Assembly (NCBI RefSeq): GCF_900103665.1
Contig: NZ_FNGY01000019.1
Coordinates: 1 to 45,866 of the forward strand
Reading direction: 5' to 3'
Length of the DNA: 45,866 nucleotides
From: Pedobacter steynii
GTDB lineage: Bacteria > Bacteroidota > Bacteroidia > Sphingobacteriales > Sphingobacteriaceae
In this document: piece by piece, positions 1 to 6,823 of the stretch
How positions within the stretch are numbered: the stretch's first letter is position 1
How the letters are laid out: each line of letters begins with the position of its first letter
Notes under the pieces: generated by a model
Database searches by the model: none
What the model saw: only the letters and a program-made list of their open reading frames with translations
What the model was told of the DNA's origin: nothing
Position numbers and translations under genes: made by a program

Positions 1-130
1 TCAAAAACATTGAATTCTTCCTTTTCAGACTTACTCAACTATATGCTTAAAATCGGAAAAACATATTACTGCTCCACAACATTTGGCATTGATCCGAAAA
101 TTTGAATATTTCGGCGGGTCGGTAAAACGA

Positions 131-163
131 AAAAGCCTGCTATCGTGTGATTTGCAGGCTTTT
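131..163 (-). terminator. Rho-independent terminator of the downstream tRNA-Asp gene
   Basis: A perfect 10-bp stem (AAAAGCCTGC at 131-140 with GCAGGCTTTT at 154-163) with a 13-nt loop lies 23 nt beyond the 3' end of the tRNA at 186-259. Read on the minus strand it ends in a T run, as expected for an intrinsic terminator. Confidence 0.8.
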
Positions 164-185
164 CAATGTTTTGATCTAAGATTTG

Positions 186-259
186 CGGACCGGACGGGAC
201 TCGAACCCGCGACCTCCGCCGTGACAGGGCGGCATTCTAACCAGCTGAACTACCGGTCC
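186..259 (-). tRNA. tRNA-Asp (anticodon GUC), copy 1
   Basis: The minus strand folds as a 74-nt cloverleaf: acceptor GGACCGG pairs with CCGGTCC and is followed by discriminator G. The anticodon arm CCGCC-CTGTCAC-GGCGG gives anticodon GTC, and the T arm carries GGTTCGAGTCC. The 3' CCA is not encoded. The body looks identical to the second copy at 337-410. No clear -33/-7 promoter lies directly upstream, because the preceding copy's terminator (312-335) intervenes. Only a weak TACTATAA-like stretch is seen, so expression could depend on that or on read-through. Confidence 0.95.
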
Positions 260-311
260 GTGTTTCCCTCTCGGGTGGCCTTTTATAGTAGCGCCTCTAC
301 TTATTAAAAAT

Positions 312-335
312 AAAAGCACTCTTCTGAGTGCTTTT
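312..335 (-). terminator. Rho-independent terminator between the two tRNA-Asp genes
   Basis: AAAAGCACT (312-320) and AGTGCTTTT (327-335) form a 9-bp stem with a 6-nt loop immediately after the 3' end of the tRNA at 337-410. The minus-strand product ends in T residues. Confidence 0.75.
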
Positions 336-336
336 G

Positions 337-410
337 CGGACCGGACGGGACTCGAACCCGCGACCTCCGCCGTGACAGGGCGGCATTCTAACCAGCTGAA
401 CTACCGGTCC
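337..410 (-). tRNA. tRNA-Asp (anticodon GUC), copy 2
   Basis: A 74-nt cloverleaf on the minus strand with the same sequence as the copy at 186-259: acceptor GGACCGG/CCGGTCC, anticodon loop CTGTCAC (GTC), T arm GGTTCGAGTCC, no encoded CCA. It is the upstream member of the pair and has a consensus promoter at 431-461. The duplication seems to include about 15 nt of leader (GAAAGGGAA versus GAGAGGGAA) and stops before the promoter. Confidence 0.95.
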
Positions 411-430
411 GTTGTTCCCTTTCGGGATTG

Positions 431-461
431 CAAATATAGAGCCTTTATTTATATTCACAAA
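431..461 (-). promoter_or_regulatory. Bacteroidota-type promoter of tRNA-Asp
   Basis: On the minus strand TTTG (461-458) is followed after exactly 19 nt by TATATTTG (438-431). This matches the TTTG-N19-TAnnTTTG pattern of the Bacteroidota primary sigma factor. The -7 box lies 21 nt before the mature tRNA 5' end. Confidence 0.8.
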
Positions 462-487
462 CTATTTTTTAAAATAATCGTAAGTCC

Positions 488-1561
488 TTATGCTACAGAA
501 CCTTCTTTCATTTTCTCTGCGTTTTCAGCAAACTGTAATGCATCAATCAGCTCCTGAACACCACCATCCATCACGCCACTTAGGTTATAAAGTGTCAATC
601 CGATACGGTGATCTGTTACCCTACCTTGTGGATAATTGTAAGTTCTGATCTTTGCAGAGCGGTCACCGGTAGAAACCATAGTCTTACGTCTTGCCGCAAT
701 GTCTCCATTTTTCTTCTGCAATTCGATATCATATAACTTACTACGTAGCATCTCCATCGCAATCACCCTGTTTCCTAGCTGAGAGCGCTCCTGCTGACAT
801 ACAACCACAATACCCGAAGGTCTGTGTGTCAACTGAACTTTCGTCTCCACCTTGTTCACATTCTGACCACCGGCACCACCCGAACGGGAAGTCTGTAAGT
901 CAATATCTGCAGGGTTCACATAAAGGTCAATCTCTTCCGCTTCCGGTAATACCGCTACTGAAGCTGCCGAAGTATGTACACGTCCCTGAGTTTCGGTATC
1001 CGGCACACGTTGTACACGGTGAACACCTGATTCATATTTCAATTGTCCGTAAACATCTTCTCCGCTCACCTTCAGGATCACCTCTTTGTAACCACCGGCG
1101 GTACCTTCAGTCACATCAACAGTTTCTACCTTCCAGCCTTTTTGCTCAAAGAAACGGCTGTACATACGGTATAAATCGCCGGCAAATAAAGCTGCCTCGT
1201 CACCACCAGTACCACCTCTGATCTCAAACACTGCATTTTTAGCATCCTCAGGATCTACCGGAATCAGCATCAAACGCACCTTTTCTTCCAGCTCGTCCTG
1301 TTGCTTCAACAGCAGGTCAAGTTCTTCTTTAGCCATCTCGCGCATCTCAGCGTCCTTCTCGGTTGCCAGGATCTCCTTATTTGCGTCGATATTGCTCATT
1401 ACATTCTTGTAGATCTTATATTCATCTACAATCTTGCCTAAATCTTTGTACTCTTTATTTAAAGCCGCAAAACGCTTCATATCCTGCATCGTATCAGGAT
1501 TACTCAACTGCTCTTCTACATCTTCCCAGCGCAGCTTAATTGCTTCTAATTTCTCTAACAT
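488..1561 (-). CDS. prfA: Peptide chain release factor 1
   Basis: Class-I release factor that recognises UAA and UAG and triggers peptidyl-tRNA hydrolysis on the ribosome. At 357 aa it has the normal RF1 length. The N-terminal coiled-coil domain (about 1-100) is followed by GGTGGDEAALFAGDL (116-130). The tripeptide PDT at 187-189, in RVQRVPDTE, fits the RF1 stop-codon reader PxT rather than the SPF of RF2. The catalytic GGQ is at 231-233 within SGGAGGQNVNK, and the conserved RTYNYPQGRVTDHR follows near the C-terminus. The gene stands alone. A TATTTTTG -7 box lies about 90 nt upstream, giving a long leader with no obvious strong SD. Confidence 0.97.
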   Translation of the reverse strand: MLEKLEAIKLRWEDVEEQLSNPDTMQDMKRFAALNKEYKDLGKIVDEYKIYKNVMSNIDANKEILATEKDAEMREMAKEELDLLLKQQDELEEKVRLMLIPVDPEDAKNAVFEIRGGTGGDEAALFAGDLYRMYSRFFEQKGWKVETVDVTEGTAGGYKEVILKVSGEDVYGQLKYESGVHRVQRVPDTETQGRVHTSAASVAVLPEAEEIDLYVNPADIDLQTSRSGGAGGQNVNKVETKVQLTHRPSGIVVVCQQERSQLGNRVIAMEMLRSKLYDIELQKKNGDIAARRKTMVSTGDRSAKIRTYNYPQGRVTDHRIGLTLYNLSGVMDGGVQELIDALQFAENAEKMKEGSVA

Positions 1562-1651
1562 ATTCTTTTTTCAGAAAATTAAAACTTGTTGCCTTTTCAA
1601 TTAAAATCCGTCCTGCGGAGATCTATCCTGGCAATTGATTTATTTGGGCAG

Positions 1652-1659
1652 CAAAAATA
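1652..1659 (-). promoter_or_regulatory. Putative -7 box of prfA
   Basis: Minus-strand TATTTTTG matches TAnnTTTG in the gap between prfA and the lpxH-type gene. No clear TTTG is visible at the expected -33 position, so this is a half-consensus call. Confidence 0.45.
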
Positions 1660-1720
1660 CGGCTTTTTCAGTTAATGATACTAAAAATTTATTCGTTGCC
1701 GGATTCTTTTCCCCCGTTCA

Positions 1721-2464
1721 TTACTTTTCGAAATAGTTCAGTGTTAAATCTTTGCCGTCAAATACTGCATAAGAACTAAAATTAATCCATTCCCCGATGT
1801 TTATATACCTGCTTTTATCGGTCAGCTGAATATCCAAAGGCAGGTGACGATGTCCAAAAATAAAATAATCAAAATGCGCTTTTTGCAATTGTTCCTTCGC
1901 ATAAACAGCCAGCCATTCATTTTCTACACCATTAAAAACCTCTTCAGTGCTATGTGCTAACCGGCTGTTGCCCGACCACCAGTTCGCAATTCCCAATCCA
2001 ATTCTCGGAGGAACGAGTGCAAACAACCACTGACATACCGGATTTCTAAAAATCTTCCGCAGCACTTTATATTTTTGATCTCCCGGACCAAGCCCATCTC
2101 CATGATGAAGATAAAACCGCTTGCCGGCTCTCTCTATTACCAACTCATCACTGATGATCTCAATACCCATCTCTTTTGTGAAATAGTCATTTACCCACAT
2201 ATCGTGGTTCCCCTTGAAAAAATAAATTTTTATTCCCGCATCGCTCATCATCCCCAGTTTACCCTGCAAACGAACAAAGCCTTTTGGAACAACCTCGCGG
2301 TATTCAAACCAGAAATCAAAAATATCACCCATCAAAAAAAGCTCACTGCAAGTGCTTTCTATGGCATTTAACCAGCGAATGATCCGATCTTCGCGCTTCC
2401 TGCTTTCGGAATGGCTCGGAGAGCCCAGGTGGAAATCAGAAGCAAAATATATGTTTTTTGTCAT
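1721..2464 (-). CDS. lpxH: UDP-2,3-diacylglucosamine hydrolase-type metallophosphatase (LpxH-like)
   Basis: Calcineurin-like phosphoesterase, 247 aa from the chosen ATG, close to LpxH length. LpxH removes UMP from UDP-2,3-diacylglucosamine to give lipid X in lipid A synthesis at the inner-membrane face. Metal-site motifs appear in order: SDFHLGS (D10, H12), GDIFDFW (D47), GNHDMW (N86, H87), LHHGDG (about H121) and a late FGHRHLP. The reading frame extends upstream to a TTG, but the -7 box TATCTTTG (2481-2474) overlaps that codon, so the ATG at 2464 is preferred. Bacteroidota carry several related phosphoesterases, so the exact substrate is inferred from the family, not proven. Confidence 0.85.
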   Translation of the reverse strand: MTKNIYFASDFHLGSPSHSESRKREDRIIRWLNAIESTCSELFLMGDIFDFWFEYREVVPKGFVRLQGKLGMMSDAGIKIYFFKGNHDMWVNDYFTKEMGIEIISDELVIERAGKRFYLHHGDGLGPGDQKYKVLRKIFRNPVCQWLFALVPPRIGLGIANWWSGNSRLAHSTEEVFNGVENEWLAVYAKEQLQKAHFDYFIFGHRHLPLDIQLTDKSRYINIGEWINFSSYAVFDGKDLTLNYFEK

Positions 2465-2473
2465 CAGTATGAA

Positions 2474-2481
2474 CAAAGATA
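2474..2481 (-). promoter_or_regulatory. Putative -7 box of the lpxH-type gene
   Basis: Minus-strand TATCTTTG matches TAnnTTTG 9 nt before the ATG at 2464. It implies a very short leader and argues against the longer TTG start. No -33 TTTG is evident. Confidence 0.45.
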
Positions 2482-2593
2482 AGTAAAAAAATTATCCGAG
2501 TTTTGTCAGAAGTTCTACCAATTATCTAGAATATATCTAAACTACCGCTGTTATTAAAACAAAAGTTCGTAAATTCGCCAAAAATTTAAACAC

Positions 2594-3604
2594 ATGATTT
2601 CTACTGATATAGCCATTATTGGCGCCGGACCCGTTGGTTTATTTGCAATTTTTGAAGCAGGACTCCTTAAAATGCGTTGTCATCTGATCGATTACTTACC
2701 CCAGGTAGGTGGTCAATTGTCGGAAATATATCCTAAGAAACCTATTTATGATATTCCAGGATACCCAACAGTATTGGCTCAGGAGCTCATAGACAATCTG
2801 ATGGAACAGGGAAAACCTTTCCACCCAGGCTTCACTTTAGGAGAAAGAATCGAAGGTTTAGAGAAACGTGGGGAAGGTGATTTTGTATTGACTACCAATA
2901 TGGGTACCATCATAGAATCAAAAGTGGTTGTTATTGCCGGTGGATTGGGATGTTTCGAACCTCGTAAACCAGCAGTAGCAGGATTAGAACAATTTGAAAA
3001 CGGAAGAGGTGTCAACTATATGATCCTTGATCCTGAACAATACCGCGGACAAAAAATGGTAATCGCAGGTGGTGGTGACTCTGCCTTAGACTGGACCATC
3101 TTCCTGGCTGACATCGTTGACGAACTGACATTGGTTCACCGCAGCGAAAGTTTCCGTGGTGCTCCGGACTCTGTAAATAAAGTAATGGCTTTGGCAGAAA
3201 GCGGAAAAATCAATCTGGTATTAAACAGCAACCTAAGCTCCGTAACCGGAAACGGGAAACTGGAAAATGTAGAATTGGTACACAACCGCAGCCTGGAGAA
3301 AAGCAATATCGCTGCAGATCATTTAATTCCTCTATTTGGTTTAAGCCCTAAATTAGGCCCGATCGAACAATGGAACCTAAACATCAACAAAAGTGCAATT
3401 GAAGTAAATACTGATGATTATTCAACGAATATCCCGGGTATCTACGCTATTGGCGATATCAATACTTACACGAATAAATTAAAACTAATTCTTTGCGGTT
3501 TCCATGAAGCAGCCTTGATGAGCCATAGTGCATATCAATACATGAACCCGGGAATTAAATATACCATGAAATATACTACCGTTAACGGCGTATCAGAATT
3601 TTAA
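2594..3604 (+). CDS. Ferredoxin/flavodoxin--NADP+ reductase, thioredoxin-reductase-like type
   Basis: FAD- and NAD(P)-binding oxidoreductase of 336 aa, related to Bacillus YumC and the Chlorobaculum FNR. The first Rossmann motif IIGAGPVGLF is at residues 8-17. The VGGQLSEIYP and YDIPGYP segments are typical of this group. The second nucleotide fold is VIAGGGDSALDW, and the FAD ribityl motif AIGDINTY is near the C-terminus. The CxxC redox pair of true thioredoxin reductases is absent, which supports a ferredoxin-reductase role. The stop codon is 2 nt before the start of a [2Fe-2S] ferredoxin gene, so the two likely form one operon and an electron-transfer pair drawing on NADPH. A TAAATTCG -7-like box lies at 2570-2577. 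Confidence 0.9.
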   Translation: MISTDIAIIGAGPVGLFAIFEAGLLKMRCHLIDYLPQVGGQLSEIYPKKPIYDIPGYPTVLAQELIDNLMEQGKPFHPGFTLGERIEGLEKRGEGDFVLTTNMGTIIESKVVVIAGGLGCFEPRKPAVAGLEQFENGRGVNYMILDPEQYRGQKMVIAGGGDSALDWTIFLADIVDELTLVHRSESFRGAPDSVNKVMALAESGKINLVLNSNLSSVTGNGKLENVELVHNRSLEKSNIAADHLIPLFGLSPKLGPIEQWNLNINKSAIEVNTDDYSTNIPGIYAIGDINTYTNKLKLILCGFHEAALMSHSAYQYMNPGIKYTMKYTTVNGVSEF

Positions 3605-3606
3605 GC

Positions 3607-3936
3607 ATGGAAGAAAATAACATTACCCTGCACGTAGAAAATCCGGACGGTAGCAGAACGACACTTGAGGCCCCTGTAGATATGGGCCTCAGCTTAATGG
3701 AATACTTAAAAGCATGTGAATATGACATCCTTGCCACCTGTGGTGGGATGGCACTTTGTGCAACCTGCTGTGTAGATGTCCTGGAAGGTGAAGACAAATT
3801 AAAAGAAATGAGCGATGACGAATATGCCATGCTCGATACTTTGCCAGATTTGCTTCCAAACTCCAGACTGGCCTGCCAGCTACAGCTAAACCACGAAATG
3901 GATGGCCTTGTGGTTAAACTTCATGGCGTAAACTAA
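3607..3936 (+). CDS. [2Fe-2S] ferredoxin, adrenodoxin type
   Basis: Small ferredoxin of 109 aa. Cysteines C45, C51, C54 and C90 have the adrenodoxin/ISC-ferredoxin spacing C-x5-C-x2-C-x35-C (LATCGGMALCATC, then RLACQLQL). Two extra cysteines, C37 and C55, flank the site. It is soluble, with no signal peptide. It starts 2 nt after the reductase stop codon, implying a co-expressed NADPH-reductase-ferredoxin chain. The final acceptor is unknown; Fe-S cluster assembly or a P450-like or desaturase partner are options. Its 3' end faces the convergent protease gene with only 3 nt between, and no terminator is visible. Confidence 0.92.
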   Translation: MEENNITLHVENPDGSRTTLEAPVDMGLSLMEYLKACEYDILATCGGMALCATCCVDVLEGEDKLKEMSDDEYAMLDTLPDLLPNSRLACQLQLNHEMDGLVVKLHGVN

Positions 3937-3939
3937 TTA

Positions 3940-5649
3940 CTAATTTTCTATAGGAGCAGCCGCAATTGTCTTGATTGGGCTGCCTATAGTTTTATATTCG
4001 CCCTCCCCTTTCAATATTGCCAGCATCTTGGCACTACTGTTTAAAACAGCTTTTGCTGCCGTCAATTCCTTATCATATTGAAACGCCTGGATCACTTTCC
4101 CTTTTTCATAATAATAACGGCTCACAATCTGTGTTTCCAGCACTTTTTTGATCTCTGATTTAAAAGTAATCAGATCCGTTTTCTTCGCCCCCAGCATCTT
4201 CGCTTTCAGGTCCTCCAGATCGGCCTTTACCGCAGGAAGTTTATTTTCTTTTTCCGCTTCAGCACGCAGGTCTGACAAGAGTCGCTCGGTACTGGAAGTA
4301 TAAGAATAATCTTTCCCTTCCAGTGAATTTACAAAAGCAGCATAATCCTGATCCGTTAGCCGGAAACTGGCAGCCGGAGCAATGGTTTTATTGTTCTTTT
4401 TATAGCTGTTCGCATAATCAAAAAATAAGCTTTTATTCAATAAGGAGATGGTAATCGGACTAAACTTCGAGGCCTCCACCACAACATCGGGAAACACCCC
4501 ATTTCCATCATATACATTTCTGCCCATTTTGGTACTGAATCTCGCCATTACCGAATCTGCCACCTTAGGTGTCTTTCCATTTGCATCTTTATGGGCATAA
4601 TCCAGCGCCTGGATGCACCTTCCTGAAGGCGTAAAGTATTTAGCCACGGTTACTTTAACCAGGCTGTTATAGGGCAGATTAAAGGTTTGTTGTACCAGAC
4701 CTTTCCCATAACTCCGCTGACCGACAATAATCGCCCTGTCGAGGTCCTGTAAAGCACCTGCAACAATTTCTGAAGCAGAGGCTGAAGAACCTCCAACCAG
4801 GATCACCAATGGAATCTGAGGAAGAATAGGCTCGGCCTGAGTTTTATAGGTAATCGTCTTCTGTGGATTCCGGCCTTTCTGAGTTACAACCAGAACGTCT
4901 TTATTCACAAAGAGGTTTACAATCTTTACCGCCTCCTGCAAAATTCCACCACCATTATACCTTAAATCAATGATTAAACCTTTTGGCTGCTGTTTGTTTA
5001 AATTCAACGCCGCCTCTTTTACCTCCTGGGCCGCATTTTCCAGAAACTTATCCAGACGGATATAGCCAATCTGATCGTCAGTCATCCCGGAATAAGGGAC
5101 ATTAGGCTGTTTAATTTCATCCCTGGTGATGCTTTTGGTAATCACCGAACCATTTCTGATCAACAACAACTCAGCTGTAGAACCTTTTGGCCCTCTCAAC
5201 AACTGGCTCACCTGTGCCCGCTCTTTTCCTTTCACCTCCACATTATTGATTTTCAGGACCTGATCGCCTGGCTTCAGGTCCTGCTTATCTGCAGGGTAAC
5301 CTTCAGAAACCTCATTCACGAACAATTTGCCCTCAATAAAAAGCGTGGTTGCGCCTATACCCCCGTATTGAGTACTGACATATTTTAGTTTATAGTCTTC
5401 AATCTCAGACTCTGGAATATATTCTGTGTAAGGGTCAAGTTTTTCCAACATGGCATCAATGCTGCTGCGCATCAGATCTGATGGATTGGTTTCCTCGACA
5501 TAATTGATATTCACTTCCTTATATAGAGAAGCGAAAATATCCAGGTTCTTGGAAACCTGAAACAAATCCTCCTTAAAAGACCAGCTTAAAGAAGCAAAAA
5601 CAATAAGGGAGAAGGCTGCGGCAAGTTTGTAGTTTTTCATTTTACCCAT
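3940..5649 (-). CDS. C-terminal processing peptidase, S41 family (CtpA/Prc-like)
   Basis: Periplasmic serine protease of 569 aa that degrades or trims proteins from their C-termini. A signal peptide or anchor occupies about residues 5-25. A PDZ domain spans about 90-165 (GGIGA, then PGDQVLKINNVEVKG). The S41 core follows, with the IDLRYNGGG strand at 227-235. The catalytic dyad is Ser291 in SASASEI and Lys316 in YGKG, spaced 25 residues as in E. coli Tsp (S430/K455). A long C-terminal helical extension (about 430-569) ends in a low-complexity tail. An ATG three codons downstream is an alternative start. A TAAATTTA box with TTG 18 nt upstream lies just ahead. Confidence 0.93.
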   Translation of the reverse strand: MGKMKNYKLAAAFSLIVFASLSWSFKEDLFQVSKNLDIFASLYKEVNINYVEETNPSDLMRSSIDAMLEKLDPYTEYIPESEIEDYKLKYVSTQYGGIGATTLFIEGKLFVNEVSEGYPADKQDLKPGDQVLKINNVEVKGKERAQVSQLLRGPKGSTAELLLIRNGSVITKSITRDEIKQPNVPYSGMTDDQIGYIRLDKFLENAAQEVKEAALNLNKQQPKGLIIDLRYNGGGILQEAVKIVNLFVNKDVLVVTQKGRNPQKTITYKTQAEPILPQIPLVILVGGSSASASEIVAGALQDLDRAIIVGQRSYGKGLVQQTFNLPYNSLVKVTVAKYFTPSGRCIQALDYAHKDANGKTPKVADSVMARFSTKMGRNVYDGNGVFPDVVVEASKFSPITISLLNKSLFFDYANSYKKNNKTIAPAASFRLTDQDYAAFVNSLEGKDYSYTSSTERLLSDLRAEAEKENKLPAVKADLEDLKAKMLGAKKTDLITFKSEIKKVLETQIVSRYYYEKGKVIQAFQYDKELTAAKAVLNSSAKMLAILKGEGEYKTIGSPIKTIAAAPIEN

Positions 5650-5704
5650 CTGTTGAAAGGTAAATTTACAAAAAAGCCTTGTAACTCAATAGGCTAATGA
5701 AGAT

Positions 5705-5920
5705 TTATAGCCTGTTGCCATCAGGATCAGCCAAAGCCTTCTCGATGGTAAACTCAATATACTTACGGTCCCTTTTCACTAAGTCCATCAATCGCTCCAC
5801 CAACTGGTCCTCTTGTCCGGGAACAAAAGAAATTTCTACGCTTGCCAAATCACGATATTTTCTAAGAAATTTGATTTTAACCTTTTTCCAGGTCTCAGGA
5901 GTAAGTGAAAAACTTGCCAT
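5705..5920 (-). CDS. CsbD-like small protein
   Basis: Protein of 71 aa, rich in charged residues, without signal peptide or membrane segment. The pattern W-x2-(V/I)K-x3-(L/K)-x-KY-x-DL...G-x-ED-x-L-x-ERL resembles the CsbD/YjbJ-like small proteins of Bacteroidota, often stress-induced, but the match is by eye only. It has its own -7 box (5944-5937). It sits between the SusCD-locus terminator and the start of the protease gene, separated from the latter by 55 nt, so it could be co-transcribed with it. Biochemical function is unknown. Confidence 0.6.
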   Translation of the reverse strand: MASFSLTPETWKKVKIKFLRKYRDLASVEISFVPGQEDQLVERLMDLVKRDRKYIEFTIEKALADPDGNRL

Positions 5921-5936
5921 AATATATACTTTGACG

Positions 5937-5944
5937 CAAAAATA
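5937..5944 (-). promoter_or_regulatory. Putative -7 box of the CsbD-like gene
   Basis: Minus-strand TATTTTTG matches TAnnTTTG, 16 nt before the ATG. A -33 element is not clear. Confidence 0.45.
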
Positions 5945-5987
5945 GGAAAATAACTAATAGGACGTGCGCATTAAAATAAAGACGCCA

Positions 5988-6024
5988 AATAAAAACGCCT
6001 CCGGAGTCCGGAGGCGTTTTTATT
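5988..6024 (-). terminator. Strong intrinsic terminator of the first SusC/SusD operon
   Basis: A perfect 17-bp stem (5988-6004 with 6008-6024) with GC core CGCCTCCGG, a 3-nt loop and A/T arms on both sides lies 12 nt after the DUF4397 gene stop codon. The symmetric arms make it usable on either strand, but the upstream gene is on the minus strand. Confidence 0.9.
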
Positions 6025-6036
6025 TTAAAGGAACAG

Positions 6037-6819
6037 CTATCGGTTAGCCGTATTGTCTATAAACGTCCGGTTCGTAGCCGTAGTCCCTCCAACGGTAATA
6101 TCGCCACGCAATGTCAAAGTATAAGTATTCGATTTAGTGAAAGAAACTTCCGTTCTGGTGTACACATTGGTATTACTGTTAGGATAACGCAATAGCAGGT
6201 CATAAACACCCTGAGGTATTTTCACAAAAGTCCCTCCCGATTTATAAGGCAGATTGCTGGCAATGGTCAGCTCTGCTTTGCTCGTCCTGTTCTGAATGAT
6301 CAGATCTACAGGATTTGCATTCGGAGAAGTATGAACAAGCCTGACATAAGCTGCTGAAGAATCGACTGCAGGAAGTACATCCTCCAGCATAAAGGCATCA
6401 CTGGTCTTTGCTACCGTATTATAGAAACCACAGAGGTACAAAGAATAATTCTTGCCCTCCACCAGGGTTGTACTGAGTTTATTGATCACAAGTTTAGGGT
6501 CCGCAGCGGCATTAGATGGACGGGTAGCCTTCAGGTCATAAGCCCCACCGGGTAATATTGCATAAGCATTCGTGGCAGGATAAACCGCAGCATAGGCCAA
6601 TCCGGTTGTTCCACTCTCTGCACCTGTTGTAGACACCGCAGCAGTCACCTTGGTGTCGTTGGCATAATAATTAACCACAGGACTATTGATTGCAAAATTA
6701 AAGAACTTCACCGAGGCGCCACTGGCAGGTCCGTCAATCGTCTGGATATCGGTCTTGTCGCAGGAATATATGATGGTCGACAGCAGAAGTACTGCTGATA
6801 ATAAAAGTTTTCTTTTCAT
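6037..6819 (-). CDS. DUF4397-domain lipoprotein, third gene of a SusC/SusD operon
   Basis: Lipoprotein of 260 aa. The signal peptide ends in IIYSC, with Cys20 as lipidation site. It contains two immunoglobulin-like DUF4397 repeats: residues about 37-130 (VKFFNFAINSPVVNYYAN), then about 155-245 (VRLVHTSPNANPVDLIIQN). The gene starts 4 nt after the susD-like stop, so it is almost certainly co-translated with it. In SusCD loci, extra surface lipoproteins commonly bind ligand beside SusD, so that role is inferred. No catalytic residues are recognisable. The operon terminator follows directly. Confidence 0.85.
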   Translation of the reverse strand: MKRKLLLSAVLLLSTIIYSCDKTDIQTIDGPASGASVKFFNFAINSPVVNYYANDTKVTAAVSTTGAESGTTGLAYAAVYPATNAYAILPGGAYDLKATRPSNAAADPKLVINKLSTTLVEGKNYSLYLCGFYNTVAKTSDAFMLEDVLPAVDSSAAYVRLVHTSPNANPVDLIIQNRTSKAELTIASNLPYKSGGTFVKIPQGVYDLLLRYPNSNTNVYTRTEVSFTKSNTYTLTLRGDITVGGTTATNRTFIDNTANR

Positions 6820-6823
6820 ATGA

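Noticed and set aside
83..557. Small open frames of 74 and 61 aa over the tRNA region
   Set aside because: They run through the tRNA genes and terminators on the opposite strand and encode nothing family-like.
2594..3604. Thioredoxin reductase assignment
   Set aside because: The fold is TrxB-like but the redox CxxC is missing, and a ferredoxin gene follows directly.
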